Assembly: GCF_045862745.1 (NCBI RefSeq)
Contig: NZ_BQXN01000022.1
Coordinates: 1-39,488, forward strand
Direction: 5' to 3'
DNA length: 39,488 nucleotides
From: Furfurilactobacillus entadae
GTDB lineage: Bacteria; Bacillota; Bacilli; Lactobacillales; Lactobacillaceae
Shown one piece after another: positions 6,481 through 14,966 of the stretch; the stretch's first letter is position 1; every line of letters begins with the position of its first letter. Below the pieces are notes generated by a model, which worked only from the letters and a program-made list of their open reading frames with translations, was not told where the DNA came from and searched no databases. A program made the position numbers and the translations under genes.

Positions 6481-7518
6481 ATGGCTGCAAATGAATTAGT
6501 TGCAAAGACTTTTGACTTAGTAAATATCCAAGATATTGAAGAAGCAAAATCGATTGTAAGTAAAAATGCACGGCGGACACCTTTAGTAAAATCAATGTTT
6601 TTAAGCCGCAATGTGGTTGGCGGAGACGTTTATCTTAAGTTGGAAAACATGCAGTTGACCGGTTCATTTAAGTTCCGCGGTGCCAATAATAAAATGAATC
6701 ATTTAACTGCTGAAGAAAAGAAACGTGGTGTGATTACCGCTTCAGCAGGGAACCATGCCCAAGGGGTCGCATTGAGTGGAAAGTTGCTGGGAGTCGACAC
6801 GACGGTTGTTATGCCAGATGAAGCACCACAAATGAAGCGTGATGCAACCGCTGGATACGGGGCCTCCGTTGATATGCACGGGGCAACGTTTGATGACGCA
6901 CATGCGTGGATGCATGAACGTGCAGAAAAGGAAGGCAAGACGATCGTTGATCCGTTTAACGATAAGTACGTGGTTGCCGGGCAAGGAACCCTTGGGTTGG
7001 AAATTCTTGATGACCTTTGGGATGTCGACACCGTTGTCGTTCCTGTCGGTGGTGGCGGACTGATTGCTGGGGTTGCCACTGCATTGAAGTCATTTAACCC
7101 ATCCATTCACATTGTCGGTGTTCAATCCGAAAATGTTCACGGGATGGAAGCTTCCGTTGAGGCCGGCCACATCGTGTCACATCACACGGATTTCACACTT
7201 GCTGATGGAACTGATGTTGCAACGCCAGGGGACGTTACCTTCCCAATCGTTCAGAACCTTGTGGATGAAATTGTCCTGGTTAGCGAAGAAGAAATCGCAA
7301 CGGCAATGAAGGATCTGCTTCAACGGACAAAGGTTGTTGCGGAAGGTGCTGGGGCACTGCCAACTGCTGCATTGGAAGCACACAAAATTGACGATAAGTG
7401 GTTAAAGGATAAGAAGGTTGTCGCGCTTGTTTCCGGGGGAAACGTTGACCTGGCCCGTGTGTCAAACATCATTGATCACTTTTTCTCACCAGTTGCTGCT
7501 GATGGGGGAATTGGCTAG
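6481..7518 (+). CDS. tdcB: Threonine ammonia-lyase, catabolic type without ACT domain
   Basis: PLP-dependent deamination of L-threonine to 2-oxobutyrate (and L-serine to pyruvate). The 345 residues form a single fold-type II domain: SFKFRGA with the PLP lysine K64, ASAGNHAQG at 87-95 and the phosphate-binding loop GGGGL at 190-194. The C-terminal ACT regulatory domain of biosynthetic IlvA is absent, as in TdcB. AGGAG at 6467-6471 positions the start at ATG 6481; a GTG nine bases earlier would abut the ribosome site. It lies 103 bases after ald with only a weak hairpin between, so the two could be co-transcribed, and a strong terminator follows at 7566. Confidence 0.88.
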   Translation: MAANELVAKTFDLVNIQDIEEAKSIVSKNARRTPLVKSMFLSRNVVGGDVYLKLENMQLTGSFKFRGANNKMNHLTAEEKKRGVITASAGNHAQGVALSGKLLGVDTTVVMPDEAPQMKRDATAGYGASVDMHGATFDDAHAWMHERAEKEGKTIVDPFNDKYVVAGQGTLGLEILDDLWDVDTVVVPVGGGGLIAGVATALKSFNPSIHIVGVQSENVHGMEASVEAGHIVSHHTDFTLADGTDVATPGDVTFPIVQNLVDEIVLVSEEEIATAMKDLLQRTKVVAEGAGALPTAALEAHKIDDKWLKDKKVVALVSGGNVDLARVSNIIDHFFSPVAADGGIG

Positions 7519-7565
7519 CACCAGTTGTTCATTAAGTGACCTAACCCACTGATGCAGAGCATCGA

Positions 7566-7602
7566 GGATGTTGCACCTTTTGATGCAACATCCTTTTTCT
7601 TT
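7566..7602 (+). terminator. Intrinsic terminator after the threonine deaminase gene
   Basis: GGATGTTGCA (7566-7575) pairs perfectly with TGCAACATCC (7584-7593) around an 8-base loop, followed by TTTTTCTTT. Confidence 0.88.
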
Positions 7603-7626
7603 AAACGTAAAAAAGGATGATTTTGT

Positions 7627-8991
7627 ATGGATAAGGAAGACCAGCAGTTATCACGGTCTTTGAAAAGTCGGCATATTCAGATGATTGCGATTGGGGGTGC
7701 CATTGGAACCGGACTGTTTCTTGGGTCTGGAACCGCCATTCGTGAAGCAGGGCCATCGATCATCTTGGCGTATTTTATTGCAGGAAGTTTTTGCTTCTTT
7801 TTGATGAGATCAATCGGTGAACTGCTGCTATCAGACACAAATTTGCACTCGTTTATTGATTTCATTAAACGCTATCTGGGAAATCGCTTTGAGTTTGTGA
7901 CCGGATGGACCTATTGGTTTTGCTGGATCACCATCGCAATGGCCGATTTAACGGCCTCGGGAATCTACATGAGGTTTTGGTTCCCGCATTTCCCACAGTG
8001 GGCAACACCACTGATCATCATCCTGCTTTTGATGATGGTTAACCTTGCAGACGTTGGTTTATTTGGTGAAATGGAATCCTGGTTTGCCATGATTAAAGTG
8101 GTGGCCATTTTGGCAATGATTGCCGGTGGTTTGTACTTAGTGATGATTGGCTATAAAACGCCAACGTCAACGGCAAGCTTTAAAAATTTAGTGGCACACG
8201 GCGGCTTTTTCCCAACCGGAGTAACGGGATTTTTAAACGCCTTCCAGATGGTTATTTTTGCTTTTGTCGGCATCGAAATGGTGGGCCTGACCGCTGGTGA
8301 AACGGAAGATCCAGAGAAAAATTTACCTAAAGCCATTAACAACCTGCCAATTCGGATTGGTCTGTTTTACATCGGCTCAATGGTTATCACGATGGCGATT
8401 TATCCGTGGAATAAACTGATGGCCAATCAAAGCCCGTTTGTTCAGGTCTTCTCTGATATTGGCATTCAGTCGGCAGCAGCAATCATTAATTTTGTTGTCC
8501 TGACGGCAGCAATGTCTGCTTGCAATAGCGCCATTTTTAGTACGAGTCGCACGCTAAGATCATTGGCTGTTGGCGGCAACGCCCCGCGTTTTTTTGCAAA
8601 ACTGAATAAACGTCATGTACCAAATAACGCGTTGCAATTCTCGTCGCTCGTGCTCTTTGTGGTCGTTATTTTAAACTATCTCATTCCAAAAGGCGTCTTT
8701 AACCTGGTGTCGGGTGTTGCCACCATGAATTTTATCTTCGTTTGGTCTGTCCTCATCATTGCACACCTTGCGTATCGTAAACGGTTGTTAGAAAAGCATG
8801 AACAACCAGCGTCATTTACAATGCCGTTTTTCCCGTACTCGAATTATCTAACGTTGACGTTCTTTTTCGGCGTTTTAATCGTTCTATTGTTTGAAAAAAA
8901 CACGCGTGTTTCGATTATGATTTCAGCTGCGTGGTTCGTCATAATGTTCGCCGTGTTTGAGTTCTATCAGAAACATAAACAGCTTAATTAG
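7627..8991 (+). CDS. APC-superfamily amino-acid permease (CycA/AAT-like)
   Basis: This 454-residue, 12-segment amino acid:proton symporter has the AAT-family hallmarks: a polar start then SRHIQMIAIGGAIGTGLFLGSG (about residues 14-35, the first broken helix), GPSIILAY, and FVGIEMVGLTAGETEDPEKNLPKAIN (about 217-242). The sequence resembles the D-alanine/D-serine/glycine transporter CycA more than the aromatic or lysine permeases, but substrate cannot be read from the sequence. AAGGATG precedes the ATG. The next permease starts 11 bases after its stop, so the two form an operon ending at the 10380 terminator. An alanine or serine substrate would suit the upstream alanine dehydrogenase and threonine/serine deaminase; that is inference. 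Confidence 0.85.
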   Translation: MDKEDQQLSRSLKSRHIQMIAIGGAIGTGLFLGSGTAIREAGPSIILAYFIAGSFCFFLMRSIGELLLSDTNLHSFIDFIKRYLGNRFEFVTGWTYWFCWITIAMADLTASGIYMRFWFPHFPQWATPLIIILLLMMVNLADVGLFGEMESWFAMIKVVAILAMIAGGLYLVMIGYKTPTSTASFKNLVAHGGFFPTGVTGFLNAFQMVIFAFVGIEMVGLTAGETEDPEKNLPKAINNLPIRIGLFYIGSMVITMAIYPWNKLMANQSPFVQVFSDIGIQSAAAIINFVVLTAAMSACNSAIFSTSRTLRSLAVGGNAPRFFAKLNKRHVPNNALQFSSLVLFVVVILNYLIPKGVFNLVSGVATMNFIFVWSVLIIAHLAYRKRLLEKHEQPASFTMPFFPYSNYLTLTFFFGVLIVLLFEKNTRVSIMISAAWFVIMFAVFEFYQKHKQLN

Positions 8992-9002
8992 AGGTGAAGA
9001 AC

Positions 9003-10367
9003 ATGGAAAATAAAGGGGATTCCAACACCAATACTGGCTTAAAGAAGACGATTGGCTTTTTCCCGGCATTATCGACCGTTATGGGGACTGTCATTGGAAC
9101 GGGGGTTTTCTTCAAGGCCGCCGCAGTGACTGAATCAACCGGCACTGCCAGTCTAGCGATGCTAGCGTGGTTCTTGGGTGGTGTCATCACCATCTGTGCC
9201 GGGCTGACGGGGGCCGAATTGGCCGCCGCATTTCCAGAAACTGGTGGCCTGACCCGGTACATTGAACACACGTATGGTGGGTTCTGGGGGTTTCTAGCGG
9301 GCTGGGCGCAAGCCATTATTTACTTTCCGGCGAATGTGGCCGCAATTGCAATTGCGTTTGGGACACAATTCGCTAATCTGTTTGGACTTAAGCAAAGTTG
9401 GATCGTCCCGGTTGCGATGATTACAGCATTGTCACTGGTTTTGATCAACTGGATCAGTGCCAAAGCGGGCGGCTGGGTGACCTCTGTCACGTTGGTTGTT
9501 AAATTAATTCCGTTAGTCTTGATCGTTGTTTTAGGCTTCTTTCATTCCGGTGGGGTCAACTTTTCACTCTTTCCAGTGGTTGCCGGTCCGCACCGCGCCT
9601 TTTGGACGGCGCTGGGGAATGCCTTGTTAGCGACCATGTTTGCTTACGATGGGTGGATCCACGTTGGGAATATTGCTGGTGAAATGAAGAATCCGAAAAA
9701 GGATCTTCCCCGCGCAATCGCCCTTGGAATTGGGTGCATTATGCTTGTCTATTTACTGGTCAACGCGGTGTTCTTATCCGTTGAACCAGTGAGTCATGTG
9801 GCCGGAAACCTTAACGTGGCTTCTGATGTTGCCAAGGTTTTGTTTGGTGGCATGGGTGGCAAGTTTGTCACCATCGGAATTTTGATTTCGGTTTATGGTG
9901 GGCTCAACGGCTACACCATGACCGGGATGCGGATTCCGTATGTAATGGGTGTTGAACACAAGCTGCCATTTGGCGATGTTTCTTCTAAACTGAACAAGGC
10001 GGGCATTCCGTGGGCCGCAGGATTAATTCAGTATGTGATTGCCTTTGTGATGATGCTTTCCGGTCAATTTGACGCAATTACCAATATGTTGATCTTTGTG
10101 ATTTGGGTCTTCTATTGCATGGCGTTTGTGGCTGTCATCGTTCTTCGACGAAAACAACCGGAGTTAAACCGGCCGTACAAGGTTCCGTTGTACCCGTGGA
10201 TCCCGATCATTGCGTTAATTGGTGGTTTGTTCATTTTAATTAACACGTTGTTCACACAGTTTGTGACAACAGCAATTGGGATTGTCGTGACGGCACTGGG
10301 CATTCCGTTCTACTATTATTTGAAGAACAAGTGGCATTACGATAGCGACAGTCACAAAGAAAAGTAA
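9003..10367 (+). CDS. APC-superfamily amino-acid permease/exchanger (LAT/SteT-like)
   Basis: A second 454-residue membrane transporter, of a different APC branch from its neighbour. It has the LAT-type first helix with MGTVIGTGVFF (about residues 22-32), GLTRYIEHTYGGFWGFLAGWAQ (about 76-97) and a C-terminal YKVPLYPWIPIIALIGG typical of the SteT (serine/threonine exchanger) and YfnA groups. The frame opens at a GTG (8994) but GAGGTG at 8991-8996 serves the ATG at 9003. With 11 bases between the genes it is co-transcribed with the preceding permease. The pairing of an AAT-type symporter with a LAT-type exchanger suggests uptake of one amino acid and exchange of another; specificity is unknown. 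Confidence 0.85.
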   Translation: MENKGDSNTNTGLKKTIGFFPALSTVMGTVIGTGVFFKAAAVTESTGTASLAMLAWFLGGVITICAGLTGAELAAAFPETGGLTRYIEHTYGGFWGFLAGWAQAIIYFPANVAAIAIAFGTQFANLFGLKQSWIVPVAMITALSLVLINWISAKAGGWVTSVTLVVKLIPLVLIVVLGFFHSGGVNFSLFPVVAGPHRAFWTALGNALLATMFAYDGWIHVGNIAGEMKNPKKDLPRAIALGIGCIMLVYLLVNAVFLSVEPVSHVAGNLNVASDVAKVLFGGMGGKFVTIGILISVYGGLNGYTMTGMRIPYVMGVEHKLPFGDVSSKLNKAGIPWAAGLIQYVIAFVMMLSGQFDAITNMLIFVIWVFYCMAFVAVIVLRRKQPELNRPYKVPLYPWIPIIALIGGLFILINTLFTQFVTTAIGIVVTALGIPFYYYLKNKWHYDSDSHKEK

Positions 10368-10379
10368 TTATTTGTGTTG

Positions 10380-10409
10380 AAAGACTACTATATATTAGTA
10401 GTCTTTTTT
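10380..10409 (+). terminator. Intrinsic terminator after the permease pair
   Basis: AAGACTACTA (10381-10390) and TAGTAGTCTT (10396-10405) form a perfect stem around TATAT, followed by a T-run to 10409. Confidence 0.88.
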
Positions 10410-10437
10410 GGTTTTTAAAGCGGCACCGTGCTATAAT
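10408..10437 (+). promoter_or_regulatory. Extended -10 promoter of rarA
   Basis: TATAAT (10432-10437) is preceded by TG one base upstream (extended -10) and by a weak -35 TTGGTT (10408-10413) at 18 bases. Confidence 0.6.
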
Positions 10438-10474
10438 TAGCATACGAACACACGTTTGATGGAGGGGTAAACAA

Positions 10475-11809
10475 ATGGCAGAAGAGACATCCTTATTTGA
10501 ACAAGCTGATGAAGTTAATCAACCGTTAGCAAGCCGGATGCGCCCGCAAACGTTGGCCGAGTTTGCGGGGCAGCAGCATTTAATCGGGCCTGGTAAAGTG
10601 CTTCGCCAGCTGATTGATAGTGATGTGTTGTCGTCACTCATCTTTTGGGGTCCACCCGGGGTGGGAAAGACAACATTAGCAAGAATCATTGCTAACCAGA
10701 CGCAAGCGCGCTTCATTAACTTCAGTGCGGTGACCAGTGGCATCAAAGAGATCCGGCAGGTCATGACGGACGCCGAGGAAAACCAGCAACTTGGTGAACG
10801 AACAATCGTTTTTGTGGATGAAATTCACCGGTTTAATAAGGCCCAGCAGGACGCTTTTTTACCGTTTGTGGAAAAGGGGAGCATTACGCTGATTGGGGCC
10901 ACGACGGAGAACCCCTCGTTTGAAATTAATTCGGCCTTGCTGTCACGAACGAAGGTGTTTGTGCTTCGCCAGCTGACACACGATGACTTAGAGCGGTTAC
11001 TTCAGCAAGCGCTGACTGATCCGCGTGGCTTTGGTAAGCAAACGATTCAGATCGACCCGGCCACCGTGGCAGCCATTGCAGATTTTGCCAACGGGGATGC
11101 ACGAGTGGCGCTCAACACCCTGGAAATGGCCGTGCTGAATGGTCAGCAGATCAATGGGGTGACGGCAGTTGATCAAGCGGATGTGGCCCAGCTCGTTTCC
11201 CGGAAATCGCTCATGTACGATAAAAAGGGGGATGAGCATTACAACATCATTTCGGCTTTGCATAAATCCATGCGCAATTCGGATGTGGATGCGGCGTTGT
11301 ACTGGCTGTCCCGGATGCTTGAAGGTGGCGAAGATCCGTTATACGTTGCCCGCCGGTTGATTCGGTTTGCTAGTGAGGACGTCGGTTTGGCAGATTCACG
11401 GGCGTTAGAAATCACCGTTGCTGCCTATCAAGCCGCCCATTTGATCGGCATGCCGGAGTGTACCGTTAACCTGGCACAGGCGGTCACGTATTTGGCGTTA
11501 GCACCAAAATCAAACGCCATTTACACCGCGTATGCGGCAGCGAAGACGGACGCACTGGATTCCTTGGCAGAACCGGTGCCATTGCAAATTCGCAATGCCC
11601 CCACCAAGTTGATGGCAGATCTTCACTACGGGGAGGATTATCAATATGCCCATGACGCGGCGGACAAACTGACGACGCTCCAAACCATGCCAGATAATTT
11701 GGTTGGTCACACGTATTACGAACCAACGACGCAGGGATCGGAGCGGCGAATTGGGGAGCGTTTGGCCCAGATCAAGGCATGGCATGCAGCTCATGATCCG
11801 CACCAGTAA
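10475..11809 (+). CDS. rarA: Replication-associated recombination protein RarA (MgsA)
   Basis: This is a clamp-loader-like AAA+ ATPase acting at stalled replication forks. The 444 residues include Walker A GPPGVGKT (59-66), Walker B VFVDEIHRF with D115 and E116, sensor 1 GATTENPSFE, and the C-terminal RarA/WHIP oligomerisation region with MLEGGEDPLYVARRLIRFASEDVG. The N-terminal PLASRMRPQTLAEFAGQ is diagnostic. GGAGGGG precedes the ATG. It has its own promoter and terminator and appears monocistronic. Confidence 0.95.
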   Translation: MAEETSLFEQADEVNQPLASRMRPQTLAEFAGQQHLIGPGKVLRQLIDSDVLSSLIFWGPPGVGKTTLARIIANQTQARFINFSAVTSGIKEIRQVMTDAEENQQLGERTIVFVDEIHRFNKAQQDAFLPFVEKGSITLIGATTENPSFEINSALLSRTKVFVLRQLTHDDLERLLQQALTDPRGFGKQTIQIDPATVAAIADFANGDARVALNTLEMAVLNGQQINGVTAVDQADVAQLVSRKSLMYDKKGDEHYNIISALHKSMRNSDVDAALYWLSRMLEGGEDPLYVARRLIRFASEDVGLADSRALEITVAAYQAAHLIGMPECTVNLAQAVTYLALAPKSNAIYTAYAAAKTDALDSLAEPVPLQIRNAPTKLMADLHYGEDYQYAHDAADKLTTLQTMPDNLVGHTYYEPTTQGSERRIGERLAQIKAWHAAHDPHQ

Positions 11810-11828
11810 GTGTTAAAAATAATGAAGA

Positions 11829-11922
11829 AGCCCGTTCTGATTGGTGACCTGATTGGTCGTTTGCTGCGGTAATGGTTTAGCAAACGAACCATGGCGTCAC
11901 GCTTGGAACGGGTTGTTTTTTT
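11829..11922 (+). terminator. Large terminator hairpin after rarA
   Basis: The outer stem 11829-11837 pairs with 11906-11914, and an inner CGTTTGCT/AGCAAACG stem extends it. The structure spans about 86 bases and ends in seven T (11916-11922). The long inner arm is unusual for a simple terminator. Confidence 0.75.
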
Positions 11923-11941
11923 AGAAAGTAAGTGCAGGCGG

Positions 11942-11970
11942 TTGCATTAGTGGTCTATATCGGTTACATT
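11942..11970 (+). promoter_or_regulatory. proC promoter with a NagR-box-like sequence in the spacer
   Basis: TTGCAT (11942-11947) and TACATT (11965-11970) are 17 bases apart. The spacer contains TGGTCTATATCG at 11951-11962, which shares its first nine bases with the operator in the nagA promoter. It lies at the same 9-base offset from the start of the -35. Confidence 0.6.
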
Positions 11971-12067
11971 CTAATCAGATAAGTCTTTAAACCGGATACA
12001 TAATTTAGTGGTCGACCTGTTTAACGGCGAAACGGTAATTGAACGGAAAATGAAGGGATGATCAGAC

Positions 12068-12862
12068 ATGCGATTAGGTTTTATTGGTGTTGGCGGAATG
12101 GCACAAGCAATTATTAACGGGTTGTTAGACGCGGATGCACTTGCACCTGCTGACATTATTGTTCATAGTGCCCATCCAGCCCATTATCAACAGTTTGCAG
12201 AGACGACGGGGGTTCAAACGGCGGCAACAAATGCCGAAGTGGCCAAGAATAGTGATTTCGTTGTGCTTGCGGTTACCCCGATTATGGCCGCAGATGTGCT
12301 TAAGGAAATCCGTGAACAGTTAAATTCTGGCCAAAAGGTCCTCATTTCCATCGTGGCTGGCTTGAGTCTTCAAAAGATGGAGGAGTTAGCTGGTTTTGAT
12401 CTGCCCATTTTGCGGACGTTACCAAACGTCAATGTCGCCATCGGTGCGGGAATGACAGCGGTGGCTGCTAATGAAAACTTGACGGGTGCAAAGTTAGCGG
12501 ATGCAAAGGGGCTCTTCGATGCTGTGGGTAGTACGGCTGCATTAGCAGAACGTGACTTTAGTACCTTTTCAGCGTTAGCAGGTAGCTCACCGGCCTTCAT
12601 CTATTTCTTCATTGACGCCTTGTCACGAGCTGGTGTTAAACATGGGTTAACAAAGGCTGAAGCAACGCGGATCGCGGCCGCTGTTACGGAGGGTTCCGCA
12701 AAGATGGTCCTTCAATCCTCCGAAAACCCGTTTGGGCTCATTGACCAGGTGTCTTCACCGGGTGGCTCAACGGTGGCAGGATTACTTGCAATGGAAGAAG
12801 CCGGGTTAATGACGGCGGTGGTTAAGGGAATCGACGCCACCATCAAACGGGATCAAGAATAA
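12068..12862 (+). CDS. proC: Pyrroline-5-carboxylate reductase
   Basis: Last step of proline synthesis: NAD(P)H-dependent reduction of 1-pyrroline-5-carboxylate to L-proline. The 264-residue protein begins with the Rossmann motif GFIGVGGMAQAI (about residues 4-15). It contains LPNVNVAIGAGMTAV and the C-terminal family signature SPGGSTVAGLLAMEEAGL. The length is normal. No proA/proB is adjacent. The ribosome site is modest (AAGGGATG region). The promoter at 11942-11970 carries a NagR-type sequence, and nagA starts 79 bases after the stop with its own promoter. Confidence 0.93.
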   Translation: MRLGFIGVGGMAQAIINGLLDADALAPADIIVHSAHPAHYQQFAETTGVQTAATNAEVAKNSDFVVLAVTPIMAADVLKEIREQLNSGQKVLISIVAGLSLQKMEELAGFDLPILRTLPNVNVAIGAGMTAVAANENLTGAKLADAKGLFDAVGSTAALAERDFSTFSALAGSSPAFIYFFIDALSRAGVKHGLTKAEATRIAAAVTEGSAKMVLQSSENPFGLIDQVSSPGGSTVAGLLAMEEAGLMTAVVKGIDATIKRDQE

Positions 12863-12867
12863 CGTCG

Positions 12868-12896
12868 TTGTCAAAATGGTCTATACCAGCTATACT
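12868..12896 (+). promoter_or_regulatory. nagA promoter
   Basis: TTGTCA (12868-12873) and TATACT (12891-12896) are separated by exactly 17 bases, a strong SigA-type promoter. The NagR-type operator lies in the spacer. Confidence 0.8.
12877..12888. promoter_or_regulatory. NagR (dre-type) operator
   Basis: TGGTCTATACCA is a near-perfect inverted repeat of the kind bound by GntR/HutC-family NagR (YvoA) repressors. It sits between the -35 and -10 of nagA, and a NagR-like regulator is encoded directly after nagA. Binding would block transcription until an aminosugar-phosphate effector releases it. Confidence 0.75.
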
Positions 12897-12941
12897 GGAA
12901 GCGTAACCAAATGAGCTTTTTCAATTGAGGAGGAAGATTCA

Positions 12942-14075
12942 ATGAGTACGGTTTTAAAGCATGCGATCATTTATACAGGTGAGGAAAAAATTAACGACGG
13001 CTACATCCGCTTTAGCGATAAGGTTGAGGCGGTTGGCGCGATGAGTGACTACGTTGCCGAACCTGATGACGAAGTTGAATTTGTTTCTGGTAAGATGATC
13101 GTTCCTGGATTCATCGACGTTCACTGTCATGGGGGCTACAGCTTCGATGCAATGGATGGGGATGCCGACCAAATTGATGAAATGACAAACGACATGATCC
13201 ATGAAGGGGTAACAACGTTATTCCCAACGACCATGACGCAATCAACAGAACAATTGGACGGTGCGATGAAAGGGATTGCGGCCGCTGCGGAAAAGAATCC
13301 CGTCATCAAAGGGGTTCATTTGGAAGGGCCCTTTATCTCAGCAACGTTTAAGGGTGCCCAACCGGAACAATACATCACTGATCCAAACGTTGACCTGTTG
13401 GATAATTGGAACAAGTTATCCGGTAACCGGGTTCGGTTGATCACGTATGCGCCAGAAGATCCTGGTTCACGTGACTTTGAAAAGTACTGCTTGAGTCACA
13501 ACATTGTGCCATCCGTGGGTCACAGTAACGCAACGCGTGAACAATTGTTGGCTTCCAAAGCAACACACGTGACGCACTTGTACAATGCGCAACGTGAATT
13601 CAAGCACCGTGAACCAGGGGTTACGGGACACGCCATGCTTGAAAATAACATGTACTGTGAGCTGATCTGTGATGGGTTCCACATTGTCCCTGACATGATC
13701 AAGTTGGCTTATGACCAAAAGGGGCCTGAACGCATTGATCTTGTGACAGATTCCATGCGGGCTAAAGGGATGCCAGAGGGAGTTAGCGAACTTGGCGGCC
13801 AAAAGGTGATCGTTAAGGACAAGCAGGCACGGTTGGAATCCGGTAACTTGGCTGGCTCTGTTTTGCGGTATGATGACGCCTTTAGAAACATCCAGTACTT
13901 TACTGGGTGTGGAATTGAAGAAGCCGTTCAAATGTCGTCTGTTAACCAAGCGGAAGAATTTGGTCTCACCACAAAAGGGGTTTTGGCAGCCGGTAAGGAC
14001 GCTGATTTTAACCTGATGGACCGGACGCAAAACCTTGAACGGACTTACAGTTACGGACGGCGGTTTGACGATTAA
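12942..14075 (+). CDS. nagA: N-acetylglucosamine-6-phosphate deacetylase
   Basis: This enzyme hydrolyses GlcNAc-6-P to glucosamine-6-P and acetate, feeding exogenous or wall-derived GlcNAc into glycolysis and wall recycling. The 377 residues carry the amidohydrolase motifs HxH at 61-63 (DVHCHGG), E128 (HLEGPF), H194 (VGHSNAT), H212 (THLYNAQ) and catalytic D270 (LVTDSM). The usual LFNAM reads LYNAQ, a conservative variant. GGAGG is visible upstream. The regulator gene follows by 43 bases, probably in the same transcript. nagB is not in the window. Confidence 0.94.
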   Translation: MSTVLKHAIIYTGEEKINDGYIRFSDKVEAVGAMSDYVAEPDDEVEFVSGKMIVPGFIDVHCHGGYSFDAMDGDADQIDEMTNDMIHEGVTTLFPTTMTQSTEQLDGAMKGIAAAAEKNPVIKGVHLEGPFISATFKGAQPEQYITDPNVDLLDNWNKLSGNRVRLITYAPEDPGSRDFEKYCLSHNIVPSVGHSNATREQLLASKATHVTHLYNAQREFKHREPGVTGHAMLENNMYCELICDGFHIVPDMIKLAYDQKGPERIDLVTDSMRAKGMPEGVSELGGQKVIVKDKQARLESGNLAGSVLRYDDAFRNIQYFTGCGIEEAVQMSSVNQAEEFGLTTKGVLAAGKDADFNLMDRTQNLERTYSYGRRFDD

Positions 14076-14118
14076 TTACGGACTTAAATAAATTCATTAA
14101 AGTTAAGGGATGAACAAC

Positions 14119-14820
14119 ATGGCCTCACCCATTTACATTCAAATTCATAATCAGTTGCGAAAGGCTGTTGAAGACGGTCAGTGGCAGGTTGGGGATAAGA
14201 TCCCCTCTGAGCGTGAACTCGCCATTCAGTTTGGCGTGAGCCGGATGACGTTACGTCAAGCGGTGCAAACACTGGTGGAAGAAGGCTTGCTTGAACGCCG
14301 TGTTGGTGCCGGGACGTACGTTGCGAATCGAAAGGTTCAGGAACGGATGTCTGGGGTGACGAGTTTTACTGAACTCATGGAACAGGCAGGGAAAGTACCG
14401 TCATCACGCACGGTTTCCTACCACATCACAACGCCATCACTTTCGGAAAGTGAAAAGTTGCAGCTGGCGCCAGATGAACAGGTCCTCCGAATGGAACGGA
14501 TTCGTTATGGTAATGATGAACCGATTTGTTTTGAAGTGGCAACGGTTCCTGAACGGCTGATTCAGAAATTTTCGAAAGAAGACGTTACCAACTCGCTGTA
14601 TCATGTCCTGGAGGACGAGGCTGGTTTAACGGTCGGTCATGCCCAGCAAACAGTTTCTGCGATGACAGCCAGTGAACGGGTTGCAGAATATTTGAATGTA
14701 AAACGGAATGATCCGTTGTTACGATTGCGGCAGGTGTCATTTTTAGACGATGGAACACCGTTTGAATATGTTCGGACACAGTATGTCGGAAATCGCTTTG
14801 AGTTCTACCTGGAACGTTAA
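14119..14820 (+). CDS. nagR: GntR/HutC-family transcriptional regulator NagR
   Basis: The 233-residue protein has an N-terminal winged helix (residues 3-70, with IPSERELAIQFGVSRMTLRQAVQTL and RRVGAGTYV) and a C-terminal UTRA effector domain (about 85-230). An ATG at 14110 abuts the AAGGG ribosome site, so ATG 14119, nine bases further on, is preferred. Position after nagA and the TGGTCTATACCA box in the nagA promoter identify it as the GlcNAc-response repressor (NagR/YvoA), relieved by glucosamine-6-P or GlcNAc-6-P in characterised homologues. It probably represses its own operon and perhaps proC. Confidence 0.88.
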   Translation: MASPIYIQIHNQLRKAVEDGQWQVGDKIPSERELAIQFGVSRMTLRQAVQTLVEEGLLERRVGAGTYVANRKVQERMSGVTSFTELMEQAGKVPSSRTVSYHITTPSLSESEKLQLAPDEQVLRMERIRYGNDEPICFEVATVPERLIQKFSKEDVTNSLYHVLEDEAGLTVGHAQQTVSAMTASERVAEYLNVKRNDPLLRLRQVSFLDDGTPFEYVRTQYVGNRFEFYLER

Positions 14821-14831
14821 TATGAATGGCG

Positions 14832-14863
14832 AACGGCTGGACATGTGTCCGGTCGTTTTTTTT
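14832..14863 (+). terminator. Intrinsic terminator after nagR
   Basis: The stem 14832-14842 with 14847-14857 (some G-T pairs) closes on ATGT and is followed by eight T (14856-14863). Confidence 0.87.
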
Positions 14864-14883
14864 ACGTTTGGTTTAAAACAAAT

Positions 14884-14923
14884 GACGTGAAAGCACGTCG
14901 CTTTGGGTCGGTTATGGTAAAAT
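14884..14923 (+). promoter_or_regulatory. pncB promoter region with inverted repeat
   Basis: TAAAAT (14918-14923) with TG one base upstream is an extended -10. The -35 position is covered by a perfect inverted repeat GACGTG-AAAG-CACGTC (14884-14899), a possible operator for niacin or NAD control. The regulator is not identified. Confidence 0.45.
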
Positions 14924-14966
14924 GATGAATAACTTACAAGGGACAAGAGAAGGGACTTAGATTAGG

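Noticed and set aside
13467..14030. Antisense ORF of 187 codons inside nagA
   Set aside because: No ribosome site and no recognisable domain; the sense strand is fully explained by nagA.
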